Shown here one piece after another: positions 11,501 to 24,409 of a stretch of DNA of 64,000 nt. The stretch's first letter is position 1. Each line of letters begins with the position of its first letter. The notes beneath the pieces were generated by a model. It was given only the letters and a program-made list of their open reading frames with translations. It was not told the origin of the DNA and did not search any database. A program made the translations under genes and the position numbers. The DNA comes from Panax quinquefolius (taxonomy: Eukaryota > Streptophyta > Magnoliopsida > Apiales > Araliaceae), in NCBI GenBank assembly GCA_020205615.1, contig CM035167.1, forward strand, positions 138,212,568 through 138,276,567, given 5' to 3'.

Positions 11501-13432
11501 ATCCATCAATGCACTACGGGCCAATGAGGACTTTTACCACATCATTTGTAACATTACGGCCGTGATTTATCTAGAATAATCCTCAGTCATAATCATACGA
11601 AGTCCATCTATGCACTACAAGCCACAGATGACTTTTAACATAATATAAACATGAGGATGATGACAATAATATAAGAGTTCAATAAAAACAAGTTCAAGAA
11701 TTAACTTATTCAGGAACTAATAACATCCAAATTGTCAACATGATACCTCTTTGTAGAGTAAAATTTAATAATGCTCAGAAGAATATTTCCATGAAAAGAT
11801 ATTGGATGAAGCGCAATTATCAAGGATATTCCACTAATTTCGTGGAGTATAGAAGTCAAAACTTTAACCAACTAAGTATAATAAAGAATAGAATAACAAA
11901 AGAAATCACTATGCATGCGGTACTTGTGCATGGCGAGTTATTCAACGAGAATAATAAAAAGCGGAATCAAGTGCGGCGTAAAATGCACAGCATGAGGATA
12001 TTTCAACAGAATAATAAAAGCGGAACCGAGTTAGGCGTAAAACGCCTTGAGACATGATGTTCCAATGTAATAATAACGAATGGAATAACAACATAAATCA
12101 CCAAGTATAGGGTGAAATGGCGTATACGAGTTATTCCAACAAAATAATAAAGAATGGAATAATCGAAGTTCTCTTCATGAATATGAAAAAATAATACCCC
12201 TTACCTTATAAAGAAGAGTACTCAACCGGTAGGCGAGGATATACTTGAAGAAACTTGCACTTCACGCTTCAAAGCTTTCTTAAAGCGCTAAAGAAATACG
12301 CTCAAGATAGAAGAATAATTCTCTACGCTCTCTCTAGAGTTTTCGGTGAATTCGTAAGAAATAATGAAGGAATGAGCTTCTATTTATAGAAGAATGGACT
12401 GAATAGTAACCAATCCATGAACGGTCCAGATCGATTTACTTTAAACGGACGGTCCAGATTGGTTTACAATAAAATATAATATATTTTATATATAATCTAA
12501 TAAAACGAATAACATTTAAAAAGATTTTACTATGCAAACACTATGCATAATAAAATATAATATATTCTAATTATTGTCTAATAAAACGAATAACTTTATA
12601 AAAGTATTCTATTTTATATAAAAAGATTTTTCTGTTTTATTACATTAATAATACTAATAAAACAAAACTTCATCATCATTATTATTATTCACACTATTAA
12701 TCGACCGTGTCGTTCCCGGAAAGAGGGGCTTTCAATAAGGATTTCTCCCTATTGGCGCGCAATTAGGTGACCAAACCTCTCATTGGCAGAACTTCTAGAC
12801 ATCGTTAATATTGTAAATAATAATATTAACAACTTCGTCATCTCAATATAAAATATTAACAATAATTGAATCAATTAACGTGAGATACTATGCAACAATT
12901 ACTAAAGCAATAATTGAACAAAACTGAGTGACTTCTCACGTAAGCATCAATAAACAATATCGTGTGCTACTATGCAACCACACGTATTCCTGTACTTTTA
13001 ACACTGGGTGTTTCGACAGTTAATGATAAAACTTTCGCCATTATTTTCATAAAAATATTTTTGTCGTTTTCTCAATCCGACAATAATTCCGTTGTGGGGT
13101 CCACCAATAATTGTCTTAGTCAGCATCGAATATTCCCCGACCAATCGAATATTATAAACAACTTGCGTACTTTGCAAAATTTCTAAATATTACCCACAAC
13201 TATAACATTATATCAAATTCATTCCATAATATTTAAAAATGATAATTATAGAAAATTCATCTTTATTCATAAAAATTGGGGTCTGACAAAGATAATATTT
13301 GTATTTAAACTCACAGTATGTGTTGTCGTATTTTACACGACATTTGTATTATTGAAGTTGTAGTTTGCTTTTACATCATGTATTTGGCGATTTCGAGAAT
13401 GGGTGTTGTATACCTATTTTGGGAGCGTCACA
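8549..13432 (+). repeat. Element B 5' LTR (interrupted by solo LTR)
   Basis: The LTR runs from TGTAAGATCCC to GAGCGTCACA and contains the nested solo LTR at 10869-13288. It carries three hairpins (10333-10356, 10376-10399, 10446-10469). A mutated TATA box (CCAATAAATAG near 9749) stands where other copies read CTATAAATAG. Confidence 0.88.
10869..13288 (-). mobile_element. Antisense solo LTR (family D)
   Basis: Read on the plus strand it begins TGTGATGCCACAAAAATAGG, the reverse complement of the LTR end, and closes with ATTGGGGTCTGACA, the reverse complement of the LTR start. It has no internal coding region, so it is a solo LTR of 2420 bp. The flanking 5-bp duplication is AAGAC (10864-10868) and AAGAT (13289-13293), and the host LTR reads on across the junction. 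On the minus strand a TATA box lies at 12380-12389. The ORF at 11740-12057 is antisense LTR sequence, not a gene. Confidence 0.9.
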
Positions 13433-13434
13433 GT

Positions 13435-13446
13435 TGGTATCAAAGC
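13435..13446 (+). other. Element B primer binding site (initiator tRNA-Met)
   Basis: TGGTATCAAAGC lies 2 bp after the LTR end. It differs by one base from TGGTATCAGAGC, the usual complement of the initiator tRNA-Met 3' end. Confidence 0.85.
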
Positions 13447-13620
13447 TTAGGGATATGGTCTCTGGCGGAGATCGGGGAATTGAACTAGGAGGGGAGAGAT
13501 GAGTAAATCCTTCGCTAGTGTGTCCTATTTAAGCTTATTTGTTGGTCGGTCATAATATAGGGATATTATGTGATATGTTAATTTGTTTAATTAACCCTTG
13601 TTTTATAGTAGTATTTAAGA

Positions 13621-14723
13621 ATGGCTGCTGAGAACGTTAACAATGGAGTGTATGAGACTGTGGAACAACCTTTAGTCATAAACCAGGAGAACGTGCAACG
13701 GGAAGGCAATATTCCTCTTGTAAATAATGCTACCGAGCAAACGATGAATGATGGAATGTTTAGGAGCTTTTTGCAGTTCATGCAAAATCAGACGAGGGAG
13801 ACTCGTGTACAAAATACGGGTGGAAGTGATGGCAACGCTACGGCCTTGATGCATCACTGACCAAGCGATTCAAGGAGTTGGGACCACCGATTTGGGAAAG
13901 CGAGATCCAATAAAGGCGGAAACATGGGTCAAGACAAATTACCAAGATATTCGATGTCTTGGGATGCACGGAGGAACGAAGGTTCCATTCGCCACCTTTA
14001 TGTTCCGTGGTGAGGTGATTCTTTGGTGGGAATCGTGAAGCGTACTCCCACCACCTTAACTTAACATGTCTTGGGAAAGATTTTTGAAACTATTCAAGGA
14101 CAAGTACTTTTCTGAAAGTATTCGTCATATGAAGGAGGTAGAGTTTATTAGACTGGAATAGAACAACATGACGGCGTCTCAGTACGAGGCAAAGTTCGCG
14201 GAGTTATCCAGGTTTGCACCTCATTTGGTGGAGAATGAGGAACGTATGACGCAGATGTTTTTAAGAGGTCTAAAACCCGAGATTCGTCAATACCTTATGT
14301 CTCATAAATTTTCTCTGTATTCAGATGTTGTCAACATGGGTCAATTACTAGAGCGAGATAATGAGTATACTCAACCGAGGGATCACAACCAGGGTCATAC
14401 CGGTGACAGCAATTATCAGAGCGATGATAACAAGCGAGGAGGGAAGAATACGGACAAAGGCGGTAACCACTCGGGTGGTAATCGTGGCCATGATAATAGG
14501 AGAGGTGAGTCAAGTGGAAATTTCAGAAAGAGGAGATTCAACAACGACGGGAAGACATCAAAGACCAAAGACCAAAGACCAACAACAAATTCTAGGGAGG
14601 AGAACGACCTTGGTTAGATGTTACAAATGCGGGAAAGAGGGACATATCAGCCCAAACTGCCCACAACAATCCAAGGTATGTTATAATTATGGAAAGGATG
14701 GACATATTGCTCGAGATTGTACT
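13621..14723 (+). pseudogene. Element B gag (broken, cut by LTR)
   Basis: It starts with MAAENVNNGVYETVEQP at 13621 and reads through FLQFMQNQTRETRVQNTGG. Many small indels (about 13838-14050) destroy the capsid core. The frame is again readable from 14168 (MTASQYEAKFAELSRF) to the basic region. Two zinc knuckles remain: [14 protein letters not shown] intact, and [14 protein letters not shown] with its second Cys replaced by Tyr. The codon for TAG at 14158-14160 is CAA in A. The antisense LTR begins at 14724, immediately after the second knuckle. Most indels between 13838 and 14050 lie on CAG/CTG triplets that are intact in C. Confidence 0.85.
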
Positions 14724-16464
14724 TGTGACGGCCCCAAAATAGGTATACATCACCCATCTTGAGTCGCCAATACATGGTACAAAATTTAAATACAACTTAA
14801 TTATACAACAGTCGTGTAAAGTACGACAAAATACATGATGTGAGTTTTAATACAAATATTGCCTTCTAGACAATATCCACTCTCAGAATAAGTCCTTAAT
14901 ACATTTATTGTCACACTATTTAACAGAATAGTGAGGACTACTAGCTAACACTATCATCCAGAACATCACTCCGTTCTTCGACTCGTCCCAGCTACGTTCT
15001 CATTTCCTGAAGAGAACAGTGAAAGAAAGGGCGAGCTCAACTAGCCCAGCAAGAAATATTATGACTAAGATAATGTAGAATAAATTATCATTAGTCCTCA
15101 ACAATGTTAAACCGATAAAATACAATAGACATCAAGTTTAAGCTGCTGCAGTGAACAAGCAATCCATTAAAAGAGTCAAGTAGAGAATAAAATCTACTAT
15201 CTTTTATGTTTTAAAGGTTTTCATCACTTTTATCGCCGAGATTGACAATAAATAATCCACATCATCCCCACTACGGCCGAGGATATTCATTAGGTCACGA
15301 CCACAAATCCCATGCACTACGGGCCAAGGATATTTGTGTATTCATCGATGGTCGTGATCATGCCAACAACTGTCCATCAATGCACTACGGACCAATGAGG
15401 ACTTTTATCACATCATTAGTAACATTACGGTCATGATTGATTACAAGAATAATCCACGGTCATAATCATACCAAGTCCATCTACGCACTACTGAGTACCG
15501 ATGAGATGACTTTCAAAAAATATAAACATGAGGATGATGACAATGATATAAGAATTCAATAAAACAAGTTCAAGAATTAAGTTATTCAGGAACTAATAAC
15601 GTCCAAATTGTCAACATGATACTGCTTTGTAGAGTAAAATTCAAAAATGCTCAGAAGAATATTCCATGAAAAATACTGGATGAAGTGCAAATATCAAGGA
15701 TATTCCACTAATTTCATGGAGTATAGAAGTCAAAATTTTAACCAACTGAGAATAATAAGGAATGGAATAACAACAGAAATCACCATGCATGCGGTACTTC
15801 GCATAGATAGGTTATTCCAATAGAATAATAATAACGGAACGAATTAGTCGGTGAAAATCACATCGGCAGGATGTTCAACGAGAATAATAAAGAATGTAAT
15901 AACAATGAAATCACCATGCATGCGGTACTTGACGCATGATGAGTTATTCAACAAGAATAATAAATACTGAGAATAATAATAAAGACGGAAACAGTGTCCG
16001 TGTAAAACACATAGGCGGGATATTCCAAATGTAATAATAAAAGCGAGAATAATAAAGAGCGGAACCAGTGCGGCGTAAAAGCACGAGCGAGGATGTTCCA
16101 ACGGAATAATAAAGACAGAATAATAAAAGAATGTCACCAAGTATAGGGTATTCCGCGTATACAGGTTATTCCAACAGAATAATAAAGAAATGGAATAACA
16201 GAAGTTCTCTTCTTGAATATAAAAGAATAATATCCCTTACCGTAAAAGAAACTGGATAAAGGAAAAGAAAGTTAGCAGACTTCTCTTCTTATTTCTCTCT
16301 ATAACTTTCTCTCTCTAGAGTTCAGTGAATTCGTAAGAAAATAATGAAGGAATGAGCTTCTATTTATAGAAGAATGGACTGCATAGTAACTAATTCATGA
16401 ACGGTCCAGATTGATTTACTTTTAATCGGACGGTCCATATTTTAAGCAAAATCTTTTAAATAAA

Positions 16465-16496
<32 letters not shown>

Positions 16497-17280
16497 ATAA
16501 TAATACTCCCTCCGTATAAACCAAATATTCCCCCCCACCCAAAATGACAACTTTGAAAAAAAAAACTTCCAACCATTCAATTTTCAATACCGTGGGCCCC
16601 ACATGTTCCCCTTCCCCCAACATGTCATAATCACAGGGTCCCATTATATTTAAATAACTTTCTACCAATAATGTTGAAAAATAGGTAAATGGGGGTCTAA
16701 ATAATACGCCAAATTTACAACAACTACCTCATAAAAATTCTTTCAATATTTTTAACAACATTTATCATTATTATTATAATTCACAATATTAATCGACCAG
16801 GTCGTTCCCAAGAAAGAGGGGCTTTCAATAAGGATTTCTCCTATTATAGCTTGAATTAGATGACCAAACCTCTCCTTGGCAGAACTTCTAGACATCGTTA
16901 ATATTGCAATTTATAATATTAATACCTCTGTCATTTCAATTATTGATTTAATAATATATAAAATATCGACAATAATTGAATCAAATAACGTGAGATACTA
17001 TGCAACAATTACTACAACAATAATTGAACAAAACCGGTGACTTCTCACGTAAGCATTAATAATTAATCTGAGTATTACGCAATCATACGCCAGACATTAT
17101 TCGTACTTTTACTACCGAAAGTAGTTCAACAAAGATTAACGATAAAACTTCTGCCGTTATTTTCATAAAATATTTTTGTCGTTTTCTCAATCCGACAATA
17201 ATTCCGTTGTGGGATCCACCAATGATTGTGCCGTCGTACGAATATTCCCCGACACAAAGAATATTCCCTGACCAATCGAA
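14724..17280 (-). mobile_element. Antisense LTR (family D), 5' end deleted
   Basis: On the plus strand it starts TGTGACGGCCCCAAAATAGG, an LTR end in reverse. It resembles the solo LTR at 10869-13288 and carries a minus-strand TATA box at 16360-16369. It stops at CCAATCGAA, about 150 bp short of the LTR's TGTAAGACC start. Element B coding sequence resumes at 17279 inside protease, and about 360 bp of B present in C (28202-28560) is missing. A deletion therefore removed the end of this LTR and part of B. The family-specific AATAATAAAG repeats (about 15640-16200) are more numerous here than in the other antisense LTR. Confidence 0.85.
16503..16720. repeat. Extra segment in antisense LTR, Stowaway-like start
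   Basis: A stretch beginning TACTCCCTCCGTATAAACC follows a (TA)n run and is absent from the sister LTR at 10869-13288. CTCCCTCCGT is the usual start of Stowaway MITEs. The expected matching inverted terminus is not visible at the other side, so it may be a truncated MITE or another insert. Confidence 0.35.
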
Positions 17281-20200
17281 AGATACTTGCTTTTGATGTG
17301 ATTTTAGGAATTGATTGGTTAACCACTCATCATGCCAAAATTGATTATTTTCGTAAGGTTGTTAGTTTTCATATTCCTAACCAACCTGTCATACGAATTC
17401 AAACAACTAAACCATTAAAATCAGTCACTATCATATCAAGCCACAAAGCTATTCGTTTATTGAAAAACGGATGCCAAGCTTTCTTAGCCCATGTTATGGA
17501 TTTGAATAAAGACAAGTCAGATTTGGATAATATTTCTGTTGTTAGAGAATTTCGATGTATTTCGAAGAACTTCCGGCCTACCCCGTAGCGTGATGTTGAA
17601 TTCTTTATTGACCTTGAATCGCACAAAGCCCATTTCTAAAACCCCATATCGAATGGCTCCTATTGAACTTCAGGAGTTAAAAGTCCAACTACAGGAATTA
17701 TTAGACATCGATTTCATTCGTCCTAGTACATCTCCTTGGGGTTCTCCTGTTTTATTCGTAAAAAGAAGAAAGCGGGGAGCATGCGACTTTGTATTGACTA
17801 CTGAGAATTAAACCATGTCACCATCAAAAATAGGTATCAGATTACCTCGCGTTGATGACTGTTTGACCGATTTGCAAGGAGCACAATTATTTTCAAAGAT
17901 CAATTTTAGATTCGGATATCATCAATTTGAAGATTAAAGCGAGGATATTCCAAAGGCGCCTTGAGAACTCGAGACGGGCATTATGAATTCTTAGTCATGT
18001 CTTTTGGATTGACTAATGCTCCCGCCGCTTTCATGGATATGATGAACAAAGTATTCTAGGAATATTTGGATCAGTTCGTTGTTGTCTTTATTGATGACAT
18101 CCTCATCTATTCCAAAAGCCGTGAAGATCATGAGCACCATTTGAAGCTGATACTTGAAAGGCTTCGTGAAAACAAGCTATATGTCAAGCTGAAGAAATGC
18201 GAGTTCTGGCTTGAAGAAGTAGCATTTCTTGGGCACGTGGTGTCAAAACATGGAGTATCTGTTGACCCGACGAAGATTGAACCAATACAAAGTTGGGAGC
18301 AACCGAAGTGGGTAACCGAAGTGCGTAGCTTTCTGGGCTTAGCTGGTTATTATCGGAGATTCGTGGAAGGATTTTCTCGAATCGCTACTCCGTTAACTCA
18401 GCTGACTCGGAAAGATACAAAATTCATGTGGAGCGAAGAATGCGAGAAGAGTTTCCAAGAGCTTAAGAGGAGACTCATTTCGGCACCTGTTCTGGCAATA
18501 CCATCTGTTATAGATGGATTTGTTATCTATAGCGATGCTTCAGGCAAAGGGTTAGGATGTGTTCTCATGCAACATGGGAAAGTCATAGTTTATGCCTCAC
18601 TTATTAACTCAAAGAATATGAGAGGAATTATCCTACTCATGATCTAGAGTTAGCGTGAGCTTTATTTTCGCGTTGAAAACTGGAGACACACACCGTATGG
18701 GGAGAAAGTGGAGATTTATCACGGACCATAAAAGCCTCAAATATTTCTTCACCCAAAAGAATTCAATATGCGGCAACGACGTTGGCTTGAGTCATTGAAA
18801 GATTACGATCACACTATTGATATCATCCGGAAAACGAACGTAGAGGTAGCGATTGAGTAGAAGATCATATGCGAGATCTGAGTGCGATATTGTCAACATA
18901 AAGACCCATTTTGTATGACTTGCAAAGGATGGAGATAGAATTAAAGACTCCAAGGACCCACGTGATGATGGCAAATATACGAGTAGAACCAACTTTAATC
19001 GATGAAGTTAAAGCTGCTTAAGCTACGGACCTGGAGCTGATGCGTATGAAGAAGAAAGTGCAAGAAGGAGCTATTCCAGAAGCAAGAATCGATGAAGAAG
19101 GAATACTTTGAGTCAACTCTAGACTTTGTGTTCCTAACGATTCTGACTTGAAGCATAAAATTATGATGGAGGCACACAACACCCCGTTTGTAATCCATCC
19201 TGGGAGTACCAAAATGTATCATGATATTTGACACACATTTTGGTGGAACAATATGAAGAGAGAGATCGCGGAGTTTATCTCGAGGTGTTTACTTGTCAAC
19301 GAGTAAAGACAGAGCATCAAGTGCCAAAAGGTCCATTACAACTACTTGAGATTCCGGAATGGAAGTGGGAACACATTACCATGGATTTCGTTACGGGTCT
19401 TCCCAAAGTTTCTCAAGGCATAGATGTGATTTGGGTTATTGTTGATAGATTAACCAAGTCTGCTCATTTCTTGCCTATACGTGAGACTTATTCCCTTGAA
19501 CGTCTTGCTCCTATGTACGTGAATGAGATTGTGAGATTGCATGGCATGTCAGTATCCATAGTTTCGGATCGTGACCCAAGATTTACTTCAAGATTTTGGG
19601 TTAGCCTACAGAAAGCTATGGGTACAGATTTACGATTCAGTTCAGCATACCATCCTCAAACGGACGGGCAATCAGAAAGGACCATTTAAACCCTTGAAGA
19701 TCTATTAAGACTCTGTGTCCTAGATTTCAAAGAAAGTTGGGATAAGTACTTGCCACTGGAGGAATTCTCCTACAATAACAGTTATCAAACAAGTATAGGC
19801 ATGGCTCCGTTCGAGGTGTTGTATGGACGAAAGTGTCGTTCTCCAGTATGTTGGGATGAGGTAGGAGAAGTAACGTTGTTGGGACCAGAATTAGTACGCA
19901 TGACTACAGAAAAGATCCAAATGATTCGACAATGTATTCAAACCTCACAAGATCGACAAAAGAGTTATGTTGATCTTCATAGAAAGGACGTGGAGTTTAA
20001 TATTGGAGATCATGTATTGTTACGTGTTGCTCTATGGAAGGGAGTTACAAGATTTGAAAAAAGAGGAAAGCTCAATCCAAGATTTGTTGGTCCATTTGAG
20101 ATTCTTGACCGAATAGGAAATGTAGCCTATAGACTCGCATTACCTCCAAACATGTCTCGTGTTCATAATGTTTTTCATATATCTATGCTTCATAAATATG

Positions 20201-20460
20201 TGAAAGACCCGAACCACATTATTGAGTTAGAACCAGACGAGATAGCTGAAGATTTAACGTACGAGGAGGTACCTGTTAAGATCTTAGATAGGAAAGAGCA
20301 TGTCCTACGCACCAAGGTTATACCACAAGTTAAGGTTTTGTGGAGGAACCATGCTATTGAGGAAATGACCTGGGAGTTGAAATCAGAAATGAAAGCGAGG
20401 TACCCTCACCTATTCGAAACACCAGGTACGTACGACAATTTCGAGGACGAAATTTTATAA
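17279..20460 (+). pseudogene. Element B pol: RT, RNase H, integrase, chromodomain (broken)
   Basis: The frame resumes in the protease-RT linker ([20 protein letters not shown]). The RT runs with indels to FIDD at 18087-18098, followed by an undamaged stretch through [19 protein letters not shown] into RNase H (SDASGKGLG near 18530). RNase H then breaks between about 18600 and 18860. The integrase is readable from about 19270: [17 protein letters not shown] and QSER give all three DDE positions. A stop follows at 19687-19689. The frame 19750-20460 holds the integrase C-terminus and the best-preserved chromodomain of the block, ending ARYPHLF before TAA at 20458-20460. The protease catalytic part was lost in the deletion next to the antisense LTR. 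Confidence 0.9.
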
Positions 20461-20471
20461 GGAGGGGAGGT
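20459..20471 (+). other. Element B polypurine tract
   Basis: AAGGAGGGGAGG followed by T lies directly before the 3' LTR start at 20472 and overlaps the pol stop codon. Confidence 0.8.
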
Positions 20472-22934
20472 TGTAAGACCCCAACTTATTATAAATAAAA
20501 TTAAATTTTCTCTATTCATTATTCTAAATTAATAAGGTGTTAATTTGATATAATGCTTTGGTTATGAGTGAAATGTGCAAATTTTTCAAAATAAGCAATT
20601 GGTTATAAAATATTCCTTTTATCGGGGAATATTCGTTTGGTCGTGGAATATTCTTTTTGTCGGGAATATCTGCACGACGACGCAGTCAATTGAGGGCCCT
20701 ATAACGGAATAACTGTCGGATGAAGAAAATGACGAAGTTGAGTTTTATAAATAACTGCGTAATTGTTAATGTTAACACTGTTGGAATACCTGGTGGTTAA
20801 AATACGATGTACGTGTGGTTGCACAAATTAGACACCAGATTGCGATATTATTATTGAATTATTAATTGCACGTAAAGAAGACACTACTCAATAATTGTTA
20901 CGATGAATTCTCGTTCAATATTTTATTTTATTGATTCAATAATTGTTGTGTTGATATTTAATATTATTGTTGTTTCAATAATTGTCATCGCATTAATATT
21001 TCCCATTATCGGATCAATAATTCATATTATTTGAATAATATTATTAGATAGCATTATTGGCAATGTCTAGAAAGTTCATCGAGAGAGGTTTGGTCACCTA
21101 ATTACACGCCAGTAAGGAGAAATCCTTATTGGAAAGCCCCCTATTTCCTGGGAACAGCCTGGTTGTCATAATTGTGATTCTCTAATATTATTTATAAATA
21201 ATTAATTATTGATTTATATGATAAGAAAATATTTATTTGATGTGGATATAAGTGATGGATTTATTTATGTGGTTATAAATGAAGGAATTAATGCTGAGGT
21301 ATTTTATCAGTATTTTGTCAGAATGGAGGAATTAAAAATCATCTGTTTGTAGATTTTTTGTTTAGAATTTGGAAAAACTTAAAGTTACAAAGTTGTAGAG
21401 AATTTGATTTCTGGCAGAATGGACATAAAATTTGTATTTTTCTAATAAACGGGCTATTTTCTATGAATTGTTGAAGTTTGGGAAAATAAAATAATTTTTA
21501 TTAAATTATGGGTGGGACCCACTTTTGGGTTGGTGTTGAATACACATGAGCTGCTAATTTGGTTCAAAGATGGCTGGTCTTGATTAGCTTGCGTAGAAGA
21601 ATGAATGAGAAATAATATTATTTTAGTCTCCTATGGCGTTCTAGTATTTTCCTATAAATAGACGCTTAGGTTAGAATTGAAAATCACACCAAAAACAAGT
21701 TTTCTTTCTCTCTATATTGTCGAGCGTATTTTTTTGAGTATTTAGATACTTTGAGAGTTGTTGTTCAGTAAAAGTTTCCATCGACTTTCTATCCGATATT
21801 CCGATCAGAAGTACCGTTATTTTGAGGTAATGGATGTTATTTTCTTCTTAAATGATATTATTTTCTTCAATATCATTATGCCAAAATATTGGTGAACTTT
21901 TTAATCAAATTTGAAACTTTTTGTGTCGGGGGTTCTTTATTCACGATATCGACCTTTATTCACGATATTCTACATTATTCACCAAAAATAAAAATTTTCT
22001 TTTTGTCCAAGATGTCTATTTTGACTACTATCTTTGATTGTATCCATGTTTTGATCGTTATTTTTGAATTACGCTTCACAATTGGTTATTATGAAGTATT
22101 ATTGATCTTAGATAAACCGTTATATGAATCCACAATATTTGTCCTTACATTTTCACTTTGGATTCGTTTTCTTTAAAATATTTTTTATCATCCTCGGTCT
22201 TAAATGATGATATTCTTGAATATCTTTGGCCTCAGTAGTGCAAAAGATGAATGATTAAATCGATGAATATCTTTGGCCCGTAAGTCAAAAGATAAGCAGT
22301 GTTGAGATGAACATGACCTAATTGGTGATACAAATGAATATCTTTGGCCTCTGTAGTGTAAAGATGAATATTTAATTAAAGATGTATATTGATTGTTATT
22401 ATGAGGATAAAATATTGATGATGGACTTTTAAATCTCGGAAGATAGTAGAACTTATTCTCTACGTGACTCTTTCTAATGGATTCTTTATTTCATTTGCAT
22501 TTGTTGATCTAAAACTTGTTGCCTATTATATTCTATCGATTTTTCCTGTTGAAGACTAATGATAATTTCTTTGTATATTATCTTAGTCATAATATTCTTT
22601 ACTGGGCTAGTTGAGCTCACCCTTTTTCCTTTTTGTTCCATTTTTCTTTTCAGGAGGTGAGAACATAGCAGGATCGAGTCGAGGTATGGAGTGATGGTTC
22701 TAGAAAGATGTTTTAACAGTCCTCACTATTTCTGTAAAATTGTGTATGAATAATTATAATGAGGACTTATTTGAGTGTTGATATTGTCTAGAAGACAATA
22801 TTTGTATTTAAACTCACAGTATGTGTTGTCGTATTTTACACGACATTTGTATTATTGAAGTTGTAGTTTGCTTTCTGTACCATGTATTTGACGACTCAGA
22901 ATGGGTGTTGTATACCTATTTTGGGGGCGTCACA
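20472..22934 (+). repeat. Element B 3' LTR
   Basis: It is a full 2463-bp LTR from TGTAAGACCCC to GGGCGTCACA. A clean TATA box CTATAAATAG lies at 21652-21661. The hairpin triplet near 22218-22360 is partly spoiled by small indels. Confidence 0.9.
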
Positions 22935-24409
22935 ATTATAATATATTATAATTGTTTAAATAATAATATTATTATATATATATATATATATATATAAACA
23001 TGTGGTTAAGGGATGGAGGTAATCAAAATGATTTTGGAATGCTAGCTTGGTTGTTTTTCTAAGTTGGTTGGTGGTGGAGTAATGCCTGCAAACTTAATTT
23101 CAAAAGAAATATAGTGGCTGTCCTTTTCTTTTTCAAAGGTGGTTTAATTTTTCTTCCTGCAGGTTGTTTTCTAAATTGGTGGCCATCTCTTTCCTGCAAT
23201 CCTTGTTCCAAGTGGGGGCCTCACCAATTGAAATTTATACCTTAAGCATTGAAAAATGAAAAAGTTGGTAGATAAAAAAGGTTAGGCAGAATGAGAAATT
23301 AGGCAGGTTGCTCGGTTGTTTTTTTCTCCTTCCGTTGCTATAAATAGGGGGTAACCCCTCCTTCCTCAACACACCAATTCATAATCAGAAATTCTTATTC
23401 TATAGTATTGTGAGTATTTTTCTTGAGTATAAGAATACTTTGAGCGTAGTTTTTCTGCAAGATTTTCTCAGAATAATATCCGATATTCCAGTCAAATCCA
23501 ATTTTTACTAAGGTAAAGGATATTATTTTATTACAATACTCGTGAGAAATATGATTTTCTTTCATACTCCATATTACGTAAGCGATATTATTTCATCTCG
23601 TATTCTTAAATTTGAACTTACTACGGTAAGTATTGCTTCTATAATTCCTGAAATGATTAGAAATTTCGCTTCATCTAATATCATTTCATAGGAATATTGG
23701 TCTAAACTTTTAATCAAATTTATAACTTTTTTCGATTGGGTAATTGTTCACAGTAATCATTCACTTGAACCTGCTCACTGTCTTATTCACGGGTAATGTT
23801 CACAAAAGAATTTTTTTTCCTTTCAAGTTATCTGTTGTGACCCTTATTCTTGAAATTGAATCCATGTTTTGATTTTCACTATGGTTTATTATGGAGCATT
23901 TTTGAACTTGGTTCAACTAAAGTACGAATCCTTAATCTTTGTTCTTCTATCTCATTGGATTCGTTCTCTAAAATGTTTTTCATCATCCTCAGTCTTTAAT
24001 GGTGATACTTGATGAATATATTTGGCCTGTAGTGCAAAGATGAATGATTACCTGATGAATATTTTTGGCCTGTAGTGCAAAGATGAACAGGTGTTGAGAT
24101 GAACATGACCAACTGGTGATACAAATGAATATCTTTGGCCCGTAGTGCAAAGATGAATAATTGATGCAAGATGTATATTGATTGATGTTACAGGGATAAA
24201 ATATTGATAATGGACTTTTAAATTCATAGATGATAGTAGATTTCATTCTATACTTAACTCTTCTAATGAATTGTTATTTCCGCTGCGAATATTGATCTAA
24301 AACTGGTTGTCCATTATATTTTATTTGATTTGTTGAAGGCTAACGATAAATTGTTGTTCTTTATCTTAGTCATAATATTCTTTACTGGGCTAGTTGAGCT
24401 CACCCTTTT
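22935..24409 (+). repeat. Element A 3' LTR, piece 2
   Basis: This is the middle part of A's LTR, between the insertions of B and C. It has a TATA box CTATAAATAG at 23338-23347 and three hairpin repeats near 24013-24150. Its last third matches the 5' remnant at 1916-2540. It ends in CACCCTTTT, and the LTR text resumes with CTTTT at 34283. Confidence 0.85.

Larger units (their letters stand above)
8549..22934 (+). mobile_element. Element B: chromovirus with two antisense LTR insertions
   Basis: The 5' LTR spans 8549-13432 including a nested solo LTR; without it the length is 2459 bp. The 3' LTR is 20472-22934, 2463 bp. The flanks are ACTGT on the left and ATTAT on the right. They differ by one C/T and one G/A change, so they could be a decayed 5-bp target duplication, but this is not proven. 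The element sits inside the 3' LTR of A. Its internal region is cut by the antisense LTR 14724-17280. Confidence 0.85.

Noticed and set aside
11740..12057. 105-aa plus-strand ORF
   Set aside because: It lies wholly in an antisense solo LTR and reads repeat sequence. No known domain.
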